From Antedon mediterranea (taxonomy: Eukaryota > Echinodermata > Crinoidea > Comatulida > Antedonidae), in NCBI RefSeq assembly GCF_964355755.1, contig NC_092674.1, forward strand, positions 12,531,001 to 12,595,000: 64,000 bases of DNA, in the 5' to 3' direction. Shown here piece by piece: positions 22,834 through 35,809 of the stretch (position 1 is its first letter; each line of letters starts with the position of its first letter). The translations under genes were made by a program, and so were the position numbers. The notes beneath the pieces are model-generated. The model was given only the letters and a program-made list of their open reading frames with translations. It did not search any database and was not told the DNA's origin.

Positions 22834-23189
22834 TGTAACATGGTGGGACCAAACCCTATTAGTCACACAGGCTATTCACCCCTTACTCTCCCCGATGCCT
22901 ACTTAACTTGGAACACTACATTCCTGAGGTGGGTCTTCCAAGGAAAGTCAATCAGGATGTGGTACCATTTAATTAGTCATCCTTCCTGTCCCCTTAATAT
23001 AAATATATGTTTTGTAGTTAAGTTAGTTAGTTCGGGTATTGATTCTTGAGACTATAACATCAGTCAGAATCACTACGTTTCACATTGTTTTATAATATTA
23101 CTTTTTGATTGAATAAATATTATATTTTGTACATTGAATAATTGTGTGCCATCGTTATTGTCTTGGCCCTCGACACGACTACCGTTACA
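22834..23189 (+). repeat. 3' long terminal repeat
   Basis: 356 bp, same as 19442-19797 base for base as far as I can read. Followed by the AGATA duplication at 23190-23194. Confidence 0.92.
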
Positions 23190-24005
23190 AGATACAAACA
23201 AGGAAAACGCTTATTCATCATTACTAACAAGTAAGTTATCAATGATAGTTATTTCTTCAGGTTGGTGTACTTACATTTCCATCACATAACCCTTACATTC
23301 TATCACGTAAAGTATTAAGAGTACACGCCTGTTCATGTGCGCCATATTATTGCTCATATATTCTTTACTAAAATAATTTTGCAAGCACGTTAATGTATTG
23401 ATTCAACATTACTTTGTTTATCAATATTGGGGTTGTATATTCATATGAAGTAATAATATTAACAAGGTCATCACTCGGGAAACCAAATTTTTGGGAAAAA
23501 AGCAATGGATTTGATACTGCATGACATTTTTTTTCTGTTATTAACCATAATAGAAAGTAAAAATAAAATGTCAACTATTGCTATATTTTGGGGTTAAAGG
23601 TCACCAAATACAGGTCAAAATACCAAAAATTATATTTTTAAAATAAAACCATTATAATGGTTTAGATTCACGGTGATTCTAGAAACAGCAGCGAATTTAT
23701 CAAAACTGTTGTTTTTGCTCTTTTAAATTGAAATTTCATGGTTTCTCCCAGTTTCCATGGTTACAAGACACTATTACAATTTACCAAACATACCATTATT
23801 AGTGGATTTATATTTAAGATGTCTTCTTCCTAAACAATATTAAAAAGTTTGGCACACTTTGAATTGATTTTGTCCCACTGTGCCATGGGCCAAGAGCTAT
23901 TCCTTTATTATTCTATTTTTTTTAATCGGTAATCGTGACCCTTTATAAGTTGTTGTATATGATGTGCCAGCGTGCTACGTTCTAGACATTGGAATAGTAA
24001 ACAAC
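23190..24005. repeat. unit interior, copy A, after the LTR element
   Basis: Continuation of the interrupted unit. Matches 30413-31228 almost exactly. Contains the recurring unrecognised 68-codon ORF (23368-23574). No gene seen. Confidence 0.5.
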
Positions 24006-25204
24006 TTAACTAATAGTAAAAAGAACTTGAAACGAATTTTAAACGTCTGTCCAGCATTAGAGATAATCTTAAAAAATTCTCTTCTGGAAAGAGGTAATAG
24101 ATGCATGGAGTAATTTTATTTCTATTCATTATCCAAAGTCTGTTGACGAGCTATTAAGAATGCAAATTTGGAATAATGAAGTAATAAGAATAGGCAACGA
24201 ATGTATAAGATATGGAAATTGGGAAAAAGCAGGTATTCTGTTTGTTAATGATTTGTTTAACAGCAATGGGCAATTTATGAACAAAAAAGAAGTCGAAGAT
24301 ACCTATGGAATTAAGATAAATTATATAAAATTAATAGGATTAAGAAGGCTTCTTATGGAAAAATTTAACAATTTAATGATATGGGAAATTAAAAAAAAAA
24401 CTGTTTTGCCAGATATTCCATTTCATATAAAAAGTACTCTTTCAACAAAGAAAGGGATGTCGTATTTTGTATGATGTTTTAAATAACTCAATGTTTAAAT
24501 CATGGAAAGCACAAAAGAAATGGGCAGAGAATAAATTTGTATTCAATAACGAACAATTGAAAACAATCTACCTAGATCCACATACGTGTATAATGCATAT
24601 TGTTTTAATATATTTTCAATATAAAATTGTAAACAGAATAATTGCAACAAATGAACAATTATTTAAAATTAATATAAAAGAAACTTCAATGTGCTCATTT
24701 AGAGATGGTAAAATTGAAACCATTTTGCATTTGTTCTGTAATTGTCGAATAGTAAAAAGGATATGGAACCTCCTCCAGGAAAAAAATATCAGAAAAAACT
24801 TGAGCGCATTTATTTTTAGTAAAGAGAGCTTTATTTTCGGATACCAAGATGCGCATCAGTTTTATAATTTAAAAGTCATTAATGCAATTATTCTAATTGT
24901 AAAATCATTTATTTATAGTTAAATGTAAGCCAACTATCAAAATGGTTATGAACGAGTTAAAAAGGTTTTATGAAACGGAAAAATGTATTTATCATCAGAA
25001 TTTCCAGGACAGTATTTTAAATAGAAAATGGATAAAATTAGAAGCAGTTATAAATCAAATATGAAATTGTTAGAGATTAGAATAATTTTTATGAACCTTT
25101 ATTTAATTTGTGAGATGGATATCTTTGTTGTTTTTTGTTTAATTTTTATTTTTTATTTGATTATGTTTTTCCTTTGTAATGTATTATAAGATGGAAAAAA
25201 AAAA
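24006..25204 (+). mobile_element. Tx1/L1-like LINE, 5'-truncated copy c
   Basis: Target duplication GTAAACAAC at 23997-24005 and 25205-25213, with a 3' A-tract. It holds the junction of the recent tandem duplication near 24476. No nested SINE or TTAA element. Confidence 0.75.
24160..25066 (+). pseudogene. Tx1/L1-like LINE ORF2 C-terminal remnant, copy c
   Basis: Open segments 24160-24474 and 24467-24922 overlap by a frameshift near 24463-24470. Same layout as copy b: the I-W-N-N-E-V-I-R-I-G block, then the zinc-binding region with H-L-F-C-N-C-R-I-V-K-R-I-W. The second segment differs from copy b by one residue (Phe for Tyr in the S-x-I-F-G-Y motif), the first by several. Confidence 0.7.
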
Positions 25205-25213
25205 GTAAACAAC

Positions 25214-27535
25214 CAAATAAAAGTGAAATTGGGTAGACTTGTAAATGGTAGTTGCGAATTAATTGCCATTTCTTACAAAGGGAGCATACCGCCTCTCGAA
25301 ACTACGTATTTTGGTACCTGGATGTGTATAGCATGGCCTCCGGATGTCTACGCATGAGCTGGACCAACTTCTAAATATATTTACTCTATAAATATTTCTT
25401 ACAGAGGGACACCGCCAGATTAAGTGCGTCCTATCACTAGTAAGTAACTTGATTCTGATTTCTAACTACAGGACAGATATTGACGCGTAAACCACAAAGA
25501 AAATGAGTTTGTGAATTAGTAGACGTTTTACTGTAATATTAAATATATTTGTTACTAAAAATTAGTTTGATAAAATATATTCTACAAAATTAGTAGGCCT
25601 AATCGTTTTCCCCTAATAAATTAAGGGGATGGGGGGTGGGGGCACGTGTTTGTTTATGAGTGAGAATCAATAAGGCATTTAGTTAAAATGCAGACCGTCT
25701 TAAATTACTGGACATGTTCCGATAAATATATTCTCATCATCAGAATTGTAATCAAAGCCTAGAATACTTGTATACGTACAAAGTTGCGTTTAAATGAGTC
25801 AATCATTAGCATGAGAATAGATTTATCGAAACATGTCACGTAATTTTAAGATGGTCCACATTTTCATTAAATGCCTTATGATATTATTGATTATCAATCG
25901 TAATTTGGTGGTATTATACATGATGTGCCTGTTTATATACAGTGAAAGAGCTTATTTTAGTATCCTATAGTAATATAGTTTCTATATAAGAGAATATGTT
26001 ATTTCAAATCAGGTACAAAAGCCGACGATCCAAGCGAATTACATGTTTAAAAAAAATCGGAAAACACTCATTTGTTATTTTCAAAACACATTGAAAATCG
26101 GCGCGGTCCGATGGCATTCGTGACTGGCGGAAAAACGCAACAAAAATGAAAAACGAAAATGGCATGTTGTGTTTTCTGTAGGCCTATACAGTAATTAGTT
26201 TCTCAGATACCACCGTTTACAGTAGTATAATTGGGTGTTTATTTCAAGCTCATATCAACGGGCAAAGAAATCCTCGTTATTAAAAAAAACATATTTAAAC
26301 TTATTCACTATAGTATATTTAAATTATCTACTTATTACTTTATTTATATATTGTTTTCTCTTTTTACTTGGTTAGATAAAACAAACGGAAAACATTCTAG
26401 TTGAAATTGTTTATGTTAATTATATCCACAGATTGCACTATTTTCTTTATACTTAATTAGGTAATCTTTTCGTACTGTTGGGAATTGATAAATATTTCAG
26501 TTCAATTATTTTCCAAAATAGTGGTACACAACAATGAAAGAAAACAACATTTTTGTTACGTTCTTGTCATTAGAAATATTCTTGCGACTGAGGTGAACTT
26601 CGAAAATGCCGGTCAGATATAAAAAAAAACAGTTACAAGGAATAAATTAGCAATTGTCACTGCATACTCATCCATCAAACTAGCCTACATCGAGAAAATA
26701 TTTAATTCTATGAATCTTATGATGGTTAGTTTTATAGGAACAATAGTACTATTTTTATTTGTTTTGGCAATTAATGCAATTAAAGCGTAATTAATTCGTC
26801 ATATTCCATTTGGAATACTACGTCCTGTAAAATGACTATAGAATGTTCTGATTTGTTAATTTTTAAATTATATTATAATATACAGAATTATATATTATTT
26901 AAAATGTTCGGGTAGCTTCCATGCATGCGGCTTTTGGCCTTAATGGAAGTCCTTTTGTATATTTTTTCTTTTTTTACAGTATAATTTAATTTTGTTTAAA
27001 CTACAGGCGTGGCCCGTGAAAAAAAAAATCAAAGTATATGTATCGCCGTCAACGGCAAATATTGGAGCAGATCAAAAACTACATCAACCGGGAAATCACG
27101 AAATCAATTTTATACCGCGGACGATTGAAAATCTGCCGATGAAATCAGAAAGGTTGTTTTAACACCTTTTATAATATCTGCCTAAGAGAGAAATATTATT
27201 AAATCTACGTTTCGCGTATCTGAGATAGATAATGTAGGTATGCAAGGCGGAAATCTTTTTCCATTGTGCTCAAAAGTAACCATAATTTAAGTATAGATAC
27301 ACTAACATCGTGGAGCACATTTAGCTCGTAGTATCAGGTACGTGCACATAACATCGCATTGGTAAGTCACAAACATATTAGTAAAATGCACAACACTGCA
27401 GTAATAGTTATTAAAACATAAAGGTTATGAAATAATCAAATTAAACAAATGTCTATCCTTACACGTACGAAAAAAACACCAACAGTTATCTAACAACACG
27501 AATTCCTTACCTTCGCGCAAACACTGAAAGAACGA
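25214..27535. repeat. unit segment between LINE copy c and cassette E
   Basis: Copy of 14238-16559 with very few changes. Includes the foldback element 25672-25877 and the 51-codon plus-strand ORF at 27007-27159. No supported gene. Confidence 0.55.
25672..25877. repeat. foldback element, copy in duplication B
   Basis: Identical in layout to 14696-14901, carried along by the tandem duplication. Confidence 0.6.
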
Positions 27536-29840
27536 ATGATTATTTATTATGCTTAATTCTGGAATAGGTATGCACAATGTAAAACGCATAGCACCAACTC
27601 CTTGTCGGTTCTTACCCCAGCTGTTCCATTCATCTAATATCTTAGAAAAGATAGTATTAGTGTTTTTAATGTCTTATGTCATCGGTAGACTTTTAACAGT
27701 CATCGGTAAAGTTACTTCCGAGTTCGTCATCACTTTACGATTTCCAACTTCGCTGTATAGTCCCAATAAAACCTCTGTACAAAACGCTTGCAGCTGTCCC
27801 ACATATGAACGTGGCATGTACATTTGATATACATTTGAGTCCAGATAGTTCATGTTTCTCTCTTTAAACGTCAAAATGTACTAATTTGTATTAATTATAT
27901 TGTAGAATACTATGGTTTGGCTATTTAATATTATTGTAACTCAGACTGTTTAAAACTTAATGAAGAAATAGCTCATAATGTGTAATATGTTATAAATTCT
28001 GTATACACTACGATAGGACGTGACGTTATTATTATATTACAGTTGTAGACTATGTATAAATTTTATAATGTACCGCGATGGTAAGATTCGCATAGAAATT
28101 AATAATATTACAAGTAATAAATATTAATTTATAAAGATTAAACAAGTTATTACAAAGTTTGACATCAATTGTGACAAAACCTTGGTTAATCTGACTTTCC
28201 AATGTCAAGATTAACCATGACGAGGCAGTGGTGTTCCGAACCATGTGAGGGATACAACCGTGCAGTTCTCGACAATTTAGTCATCCTCGCCACAAAAATG
28301 GTCTGTAATATGACCCACGATGTGCTTGCTTCATTTAGGTATGTTATTATTGGCACGCCCTTTATATTGTAAAATTAAACACTTTTTTAAATCACATTGA
28401 ATTATATAGCACATATTATTTATGTGTGTAACACTTACTTTGGTCTGAAGATCCAATTGAGCACCTTCCTTGAGCAAAATGGAGCAAACATCTGTGTGGC
28501 CGTTTTTTGCAGCCACATATAAAGGTGACGCTCCAATCTGAAATATTACAAACATTATGTTATAGTATTTTCTCTCTCTAAACTAAGTATTATAATATTG
28601 TCCTGGAATCAATACGATGTGATCATTTAAAAATGACGTTATAGATTTAAATTATGCTACATAGTTAAATTAAATAAAGAGTATTAACCCTTTTCTTTAA
28701 GATAATGTATGTATACATATACATTTTTTGTCTTTCTTGTAGGCCTATAACATTTTTTTTACATTTTTTTATAAATTTATAAAACAAGTAAGTGTTTTTT
28801 TCTTTTTTAGCCTGAAAAGTAAACAGTTCATCCGATCCGATAGTGCTAACTAGTCTGAATGTAAACTGGCAGTTACAGCTAAAAATATATCTAGGCTCCA
28901 AATTCTGTTCAGGTAACACACTTTGACTGCAAAATTCTTACAATGATTACGGAATCTATTACGAGAGGTGATGGACTTTTTCTTTGAACGTCAAAATAGA
29001 GCATTGGATAGGTTGGGTCTTGCAAAATTTAATGTGTTTCCTCAATAAAGTCTCTTATAAAAGTGAATCAAATTGAGATTTACTTAATTATAACTACGCT
29101 TCACTTAGTAGTAGTAACTACTACTAAGTGAAGCATAACTAAAAATACGTTCCAGCTAATTCTTACATAGCGAGTAATGATAATATTTTTAATGATAGAT
29201 TTATAAAAAATTACTTAGGCCTATGGGAGGTTTAACTACAAAAGATTTAAGTCTACGCAAAAGTAAAGTCTATTTGATACTCTCATTAATGAGGTCGTGC
29301 CATTTAGGATCACTACGGTAGTGATTTATTTGCAGTCTCAACTTCAGATTGGGTACCGTACCGTATTTCATGATTTAGGTGATTTTCCTATTTTTGTTTG
29401 TTACTTTAGGTGGAATATACTGTATGGTACTGCAAATAAGTCAATATATAATAATAACCCACTACTCTAATATTAACCCATGGGGGTTACTCTTAAAGTG
29501 ACAAAAACTTATGATACAGCTGTATTTTGAAAATAAGTAGATAATGCAGGTTGATCTTGGGAGTAGGGGAGGATTGAGTGTTTTTGAGTTCAAACAAATT
29601 TGTTTATTCGTACTGTTTTATTATTTTGCTATAAGTTGCTGACCAAAAAAGTTGGGGTGGGTTACTATTTTCAGGTGCTTAATTTAAGATTAGTAATAGT
29701 AACCCATTACTCTAATTGTAACCCCCCTTCCAATATATATAATCTATATAATCATTATTGTATTGGCGTCACTTTACTGATCTCGTTTTTCTTTGTAAGA
29801 TTTTCAATTCTAATATAATTAATACTGACAATTTATTTAA
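27536..29840 (-). repeat. ankyrin exon cassette E
   Basis: Nearly identical copy of cassette F (16560-18864), including the palindrome at 29098-29134. Confidence 0.75.
28439..28537 (-). CDS. ankyrin repeat exon E (single repeat, internal exon)
   Basis: 99-bp phase 0 exon on the minus strand encoding one ankyrin repeat, identical in DNA to exons F and G. Acceptor TTTCAG, donor GTAAGTGT. Duplicated with F by the 7.2-kb tandem event. If all seven exons are spliced in order the protein gains at least seven stacked repeats, the last three of them identical. Confidence 0.85.
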
Positions 29841-30269
29841 TATTCGTAATCCAAAACGAGTTACTCGTAGCTCATCTTCTGTTGGTACTCTTTTTGATAT
29901 TCGTCGCTGCAGAACTGAATCTTCTTTTCAATCATATCCCACGTGTTACCAGAATTTGGAATAACTTACCCAGTGAAATCCGCAACTTAAATATTTCTGT
30001 TAGTTCTTTTAAAGCCAAATTACTTAATTATCTCAATATTTATTCTTTAAATAATTTTGATATTGAAAAAGTGTGTAGTTGGTCGCTTTCTTGTAGATGC
30101 TTTAATTGTAGAACGTAATTTATTTATTTTTCTTATATGTTTCTTCTGGTTTGACAAACTAGCATAGGTGTTTAACACCTGTTTGGTCTTTCCGTGCCTC
30201 CTTTTATAATTATTTTGTCTTCTTTTTCATGTATATGGCAGAAATTGAATACATAAATAAATAAACACG
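29766..30269 (+). mobile_element. CR1/L2-like LINE 3' end, duplicate copy
   Basis: Copy of 18790-19293 from the recent duplication, with the same frames (29758-29964, 29882-30118) and the same frameshift. Confidence 0.65.
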
Positions 30270-31228
30270 GTATGTATTCAATTATCTCAACACAAATACC
30301 AATTGAAATGCAATGGTTTCTGTGATTAGTTCTTTAGTTCTTTTAAATATGTCTACTATAATCTTTCCATCTCTTCTGAAACCTGTTTTCAATACAATCA
30401 ATTGCCTGTTGTAGATACAAACAAGGAAAACGCTTATTCATCATTACTAACAAGTAAGTTATCAATGATAGTTATTTCTTCAGGTTGGTGTACTTACATT
30501 TCCATCACATAACCCTTACATTCTATCACGTAAAGTATTAAGAGTACACGCCTGTTCATGTGCGCCATATTATTGCTCATATATTCTTTACTAAAATAAT
30601 TTTGCAAGCACGTTAATGTATTGATTCAACATTACTTTGTTTATCAATATTGGGGTTGTATATTCATATGAAGTAATAATATTAACAAGGTCATCACTCG
30701 GGAAACCAAATTTTTGGGAAAAAAGCAATGGATTTGATACTGCATGACATTTTTTTTCTGTTATTAACCATAATAGAAAGTAAAAATAAAATGTCAACTA
30801 TTGCTATATTTTGGGGTTAAAGGTCACCAAATACAGGTCAAAATACCAAAAATTATATTTTTTAAATAAAACCATTATAATGGTTTAGATTCACGGTGAT
30901 TCTAGAAACAGCAGCGAATTTATCAAAACTGTTGTTTTTGCTCTTTTAAATTGAAATTTCATGGTTTCTCCCAGTTTCCATGGTTACAAGACACTATTAC
31001 AATTTACCAAACATACCATTATTAGTGGATTTATATTTAAGATGTCTTCTTCCTAAACAATATTAAAAAGTTTGGCACACTTTGAATTGATTTTGTCCCA
31101 CTGTGCCATGGGCCAAGAGCTATTCCTTTATTATTCTATTTTTTTTAATCGGTAATCGTGACCCTTTATAAGTTGTTGTATATGATGTGCCAGCGTGCTA
31201 CGTTCTAGACATTGGAATAGTAAACAAC
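30270..31228. repeat. unit interior, copy B, with the empty LTR site
   Basis: TGTTGTAGATACAAACAAGG near 30409 is the unoccupied site of the LTR element, with a single AGATA. The rest equals 23190-24005, apart from rare differences such as an A/T change near 30861. No gene. Confidence 0.7.
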
Positions 31229-32404
31229 TTAACTAATAGTAAAAAGAACTTGAAACGAATTTTAAACGTCTGTCCAGCATTAGAGATAATCTTAAAAAAT
31301 TCTCTTCTGGAAAGAGGTAATAGATGCATGGAGTAATTTTATTTCTATTCATTATCCAAAGTCTGTTGACGAGCTATTAAGAATGCAAATTTGGAATAAT
31401 GAAGTAATAAGAATAGGCAACGAATGTATAAGATATGGAAATTGGGAAAAAGCAGGTATTCTGTTTGTTAATGATTTGTTTAACAGCAATGGGCAATTTA
31501 TGAACAAAAAAGAAGTCGAAGATACCTATGGAATTAAGATAAATTATATAAAATTAATAGGATTAAGAAGGCTTCTTATGGAAAAATTTAACAATTTAAT
31601 GATATGGGAAATTAAAAAAAAAACTGTTTTGCCAGATATTCCATTTCATATAAAAAGTACTCTTTCAACAAAGAAAGGGATGTCGTATTTTGTATGATGT
31701 TTTAAATAACTCAATGTTTAAATCATGGAAAGCACAAAAGAAATGGGCAGAGAATAAATTTGTATTCAATAACGAACAATTGAAAACAATCTAGCTCCAC
31801 ATACCTGTACAATGAATATTGTTTTAATATATTTTCAATATAAAATTGTAAACAGAATAATTGCAACAAATGAACAATTATTTAAAATGAATATAAAATA
31901 AACTTCAATGTGCTCATTTAGAGATGGTAAAATCGAAACCATTTAGCATTTGTTCTGTAATTGTCCAATAGTAAAAAGGATATGGAACCAGCTCCTCCAG
32001 GTAAAAATTTAGAAAAAACTTGAGTGCAATTTATTTTTAGTAAAGAGAGCATTATTTTCGGATACCAAGATGCGCATCAGTTTTTTAATTTAAAAGCCAT
32101 TAATGCAATTATTCTAATTGTAAAATCATTTATTTATAAATGTAAACTAGTTAAATGTAAGCCAACTATCAAAATGGTTATGAACTAGTTAAAAAGGCTT
32201 TATGAAACAGTATTTTAAATAGAAAATGGATAAAATTAGAAGCAGTTATGAATCAAATATGAAATTGTTAGAGATTAGAATAATTTTTATGAACCTTTAT
32301 TTAATTTGTGAGATGGATATCTTTGTTGTTTTTTGTTTAATATTTATTTTTTATTTGATTATGTTTTTCCTTTGTAATGTATTATATGATGAAAACAAAA
32401 AATA
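31229..32404 (+). mobile_element. Tx1/L1-like LINE, 5'-truncated copy d
   Basis: Target duplication GTAAACAAC at 31220-31228 and 32405-32413. The first half (ORF 31383-31697) equals copy c; after 31785 it changes to a diverged version with stops, so this LINE spans the far breakpoint of the tandem duplication. Confidence 0.7.
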
Positions 32405-32413
32405 GTAAACAAC

Positions 32414-33890
32414 CAAATAAAAGTGACATTGGGTAGACTTGTAAATGGTAGTTGCGAATGAATTGCCATTTCTTACAAAGGGAGCATACCGCTTCTCGAA
32501 ACTACGTATTTTGGTACCTGGATGTGTATAGCATGGCCTCCGGATGTCTACGCGTGAATGGGCCAACTTCTAAATATATTTACTCTATAAATATTTCTTA
32601 CAGAGGGACACCGCCAGATTAAGTGCGTCCTATCACTAGTAAGTAACTTGATTCAGATTTCTAACTACAGGATAGATATTTGTTAATTTCAAAACATATT
32701 GCAAATCGACGCGGACCGATGGCATTCGTGACTGGCGGAACAACGCAACAAAAATGAAAAACGAAAATGGCATGTTGTGTTTTCTGTAGGCCTATACAGT
32801 AATTAGTTTCTCAGATACCACCGTTTACAGTAGTAGAATTGGGTGTTTATTTCAAGCTCACATAAACGGGCAAAGAAATCCTGGTTATTAAAACAAAACA
32901 TATTTAAACTTATTCACTATAGTATATTTAAATTATCTACTTATTAATTTATTTATATAATGTTTTCTCTTTTTACTTGGTTAGATAAAACAAACGGAAA
33001 ACATTCTAGTTGTTTATGTTAATTATACCCACAGATTGCACTATTTTCTTTATACTTAATTAGGTAATCTTTTTGTACTGTTGTGAATTGATAAATATTT
33101 CAGTTCAATTATTTCCCAAAATAGTGGTACACAACAATGAAAGAAAATGTGAAAACGACATTTTTGTTACGATCTTGTCATTAGAAATATTCTTGCGACT
33201 GAGGTGAATTTCGAAAATGCGGGTCAGATAAAAAAAAAACAGTTACAAGCAATAAATTAGCAATTGTCACTGCATACTTATCCATCAAACTAGCCTCCAT
33301 CAAGAAAATATTCAATTCCATGAATCTTATGAGGGTTAGTTTTATAGGAACAATAGTACTATTTTTATTTGTTTTGGCAATTAATGCAATTAAAGCGTAA
33401 TTAATTCGTCATATTCCATTTGGAATACTACGTCCTGTAAAATGACTAGAATGTTCTGATTTGTTAATTTTTAAATTATATTAGGCCTATATACAGAATT
33501 ATATATTATTTAAAATGTTCGGGTAGCTTCCATGCATGCGGCTTTTGGCCTTAATGGAAGTCCTTTTGTATATTTTTTCTTTTTTTACAGTATAATTTAA
33601 TTTTGTTTAAACTACAGGCGTGGCCCGTGAAAAAAAAAATCAAAGTATATGTGTCACCATCAACGGCAAATATTGGAGCAGAGCAAAAACTATATCAACC
33701 GGGAAATCACGAAATCAATTTTATACCGTGGACGATTGAAAATCTGCCGATGAAATCAGAAAGGTTGTTTTAACACCTTTTATAATATCTGCCTAAGAGA
33801 GAAATATTATTAAATCTACGTTTCGCGTATCTGAGATAGATAATGTAGGTATGCAAGGTGGAAATCTTTTTCCATTGTACTAAAAATTAA
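32414..33890. repeat. diverged partial unit copy
   Basis: Similar to 14238-16320 with several percent divergence. The foldback element and its surroundings are deleted near 32670. The plus-strand ORF related to 16031-16183 is still open at about 33616-33770. No gene supported. Confidence 0.55.
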
Positions 33891-35084
33891 CCATACATAT
33901 TATTTTGTTTTATTTATTGTAATGCGCCGTGTTCTTTATATCTTTGATTGTATATTGTTTTTCAATAATAATAAGGTAATTTCTCTTAGTATTAAAGCGT
34001 AACACCGCGGCTTTAAAATGTATATTGCTTATTATAAAATATAAACCTTTTAATCAACATTGGTAATAACCGTGCCTAATTTTAGACAGCACTCAGGAAA
34101 AGTAAAGTAGCTTCTTTAAAAAAAGTTGTTCTATAAGACAATACTACAGTCTGTACGCGTGTGAAGTGGAACTAATTCGCCTTAAAATACTAGTTTTAAA
34201 ATATCATAGTTAATTAACCTTTTAAATAGCTGATAATCAAAGATGTGCGCGCGTGCAAATTAACAATAGAAATTAATATTTATTTACAGAAGCTAACATT
34301 ATGTTTTCTATTCGAAAAACGTTCTTGTTATGGAACACAGTAAGTGATTGGTGTAACTTCACACTAACGATATATTGAAACATTATATTAATTAGTCTCC
34401 TTTACATAGACCTTGGTCATATGCGATTATTTGAAATTCAGATAAGTTTAGTATTGATATTATGTTACTGAGGTGTAGTAGTCTGCTACATGCAATGTGG
34501 ATTGTTAAACATTTTAATTTATTGATGATACAAAGTACATTATTATTGTAATCGAATTAGTCATGATATACGATGAATTTAAATCAGTGTTTGCATAATG
34601 TTATGAGGTATAGTGGTATTATATTATTATTGTAACCGAATTAACATTTTAATGTTTTATAGAATACAAATACTGGTACGTAATGTCCGACACTCCACAC
34701 TAAACATGGCCATGCATTTAATACTAAACATTGTATTACATTACATGTCAGAATGTTATGACTTACTTTGTATCGAAACTATACTGACCTAAGGAATACA
34801 TAGACTTTTGTCAAATCATATCCTTTTTTGTATCGTTGGATAGTTTAGACCCAACCCTAAGTAATATGAAAGCAATATTTAGAAAATAAATATTATATCT
34901 ATAATCCGAATGTGGATATTGGTATAATATGAATAATTAAACGACTTTCTCTCTGGGCTTCCGAATTAAGTGAAGTAGACATTATTTTATTATGACGTAC
35001 ATTAGTAACGTTTTACCGCTACTTTTAATGAAGATAATCATGTAGGCCTAACTACTAATCACCAGATGTAAACAACAAACGCAG
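33891..35084. repeat. AT-rich repeated intron segment
   Basis: 33910-34745 is homologous in the same orientation to about 59750-60585, with scattered substitutions and small indels, so it belongs to the duplicated region. 34745-35084 has no counterpart in the window. No gene. Confidence 0.5.
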
Positions 35085-35225
35085 CGCATCAGAGGCCGTT
35101 TGGATCCGACGAAGAGGAACCCAACCCATCAACAGAGACGAAGGCGCCCATCAGACACGTGGATGAACCTGTCATTTCTTCTGGTGAAGGATCTGTCCGA
35201 GCAGGACAGCGAAATTCCCAAGCAG
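35085..35225 (+). other. exon-like GC-richer island (possible exon)
   Basis: A 141-bp stretch framed by CGCAG and GTTAGT on the plus strand, clearly richer in GC than its surroundings. One frame is open throughout (two leading bases, then H-Q-R-P-F-G-S-D-E-E-E-P-N-P), phase 1 at both ends, and encodes an acidic, Ser/Pro-rich segment. Another plus frame and one minus frame are also largely open, the pyrimidine tract is weak, and I recognise no domain. It may be an exon of another gene or part of a repeat. Confidence 0.28.
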
Positions 35226-35809
35226 GTTAGTTTCACTAATTGTTTTTTTTTTCGAAAATAATTAATACATTTCACATGCCGTATCGTTACATAAAATGCA
35301 GAGTGTACATAATCTCCGCGAAGCCATATTAGTTATGTCATTAACATGCATACTAGTCTAGGACAAATATCTGAAAAGAGGCCTAGAAATCAAGATAATA
35401 ATAATAATATTAATAAGATAGGGGAAGTGGAATGCTACAGGCAGCCAACATAGCCAAATATTCTATTTAATCTCTTCTGATCACTCTAAGCTTTGTTGAC
35501 ACAATGTTTTGCCTAGACTATAGTCGTCTTATACTAATACCGGTACGTGTAATTTCCACATGATATCACGCTTTTCCGCTAGACAACATCGACCAAAAAT
35601 CTCATCCCCTCCCCTTAAAACTCATGTCTACTATTCTGTTATACCATGATACCATGATACATTTCAACAAACATTCTTGTTTTGAAGATGTCGATATCTT
35701 GTCACCTCTGCTTATCATTACTGTCTCAAAATAATCCACGTCAACATTGGCAAATGGTGGGGTACCGCATGTTTTGACTTATTTTTCTCTTTTCCTTTAT
35801 ATTTAACTA
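35226..35809. other. non-coding intergenic or intronic stretch
   Basis: Begins with a T-rich run after the possible donor site. No ORF, repeat copy or RNA gene was recognised. Confidence 0.4.

Larger units (their letters stand above)
19442..23189 (+). mobile_element. complete non-autonomous Ty3/Gypsy-type LTR retrotransposon
   Basis: A 3748-bp element with two 356-bp LTRs that look identical by eye, inverted ends TGTAAC/GTTACA, AGATA target duplication, a candidate primer-binding site right after the 5' LTR, one 596-codon frame and a purine-rich tract before the 3' LTR. Pol is almost entirely missing: gag-protease runs directly into the C-terminal GPY/F module of integrase, without reverse transcriptase, RNase H or integrase core. 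It must rely on another element's enzymes. The near-identical duplicate locus near 30413 lacks it, so it inserted after that duplication. Confidence 0.92.
13500..24475. repeat. recent tandem duplication, copy A (with LTR element)
   Basis: From about 13500 the sequence matches the copy starting near 24476 at an offset of 10976 up to the LTR insertion, and at 7223 after it. The only mismatches I noticed are a few substitutions (for example near 16361-16431 against 27337-27407). Both breakpoints fall at the same place in the Tx1-like LINE, which suggests unequal recombination between LINE copies b and c. Copy A holds cassette F and the LTR element 19442-23189. Confidence 0.85.
24476..31700. repeat. 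recent tandem duplication, copy B (no LTR element)
   Basis: Second copy of 13500-24475 without the LTR element; about 7.2 kb. It contains cassette E. Just after 31785 the match to copy A stops and the sequence continues as an older, diverged unit. Confidence 0.85.
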
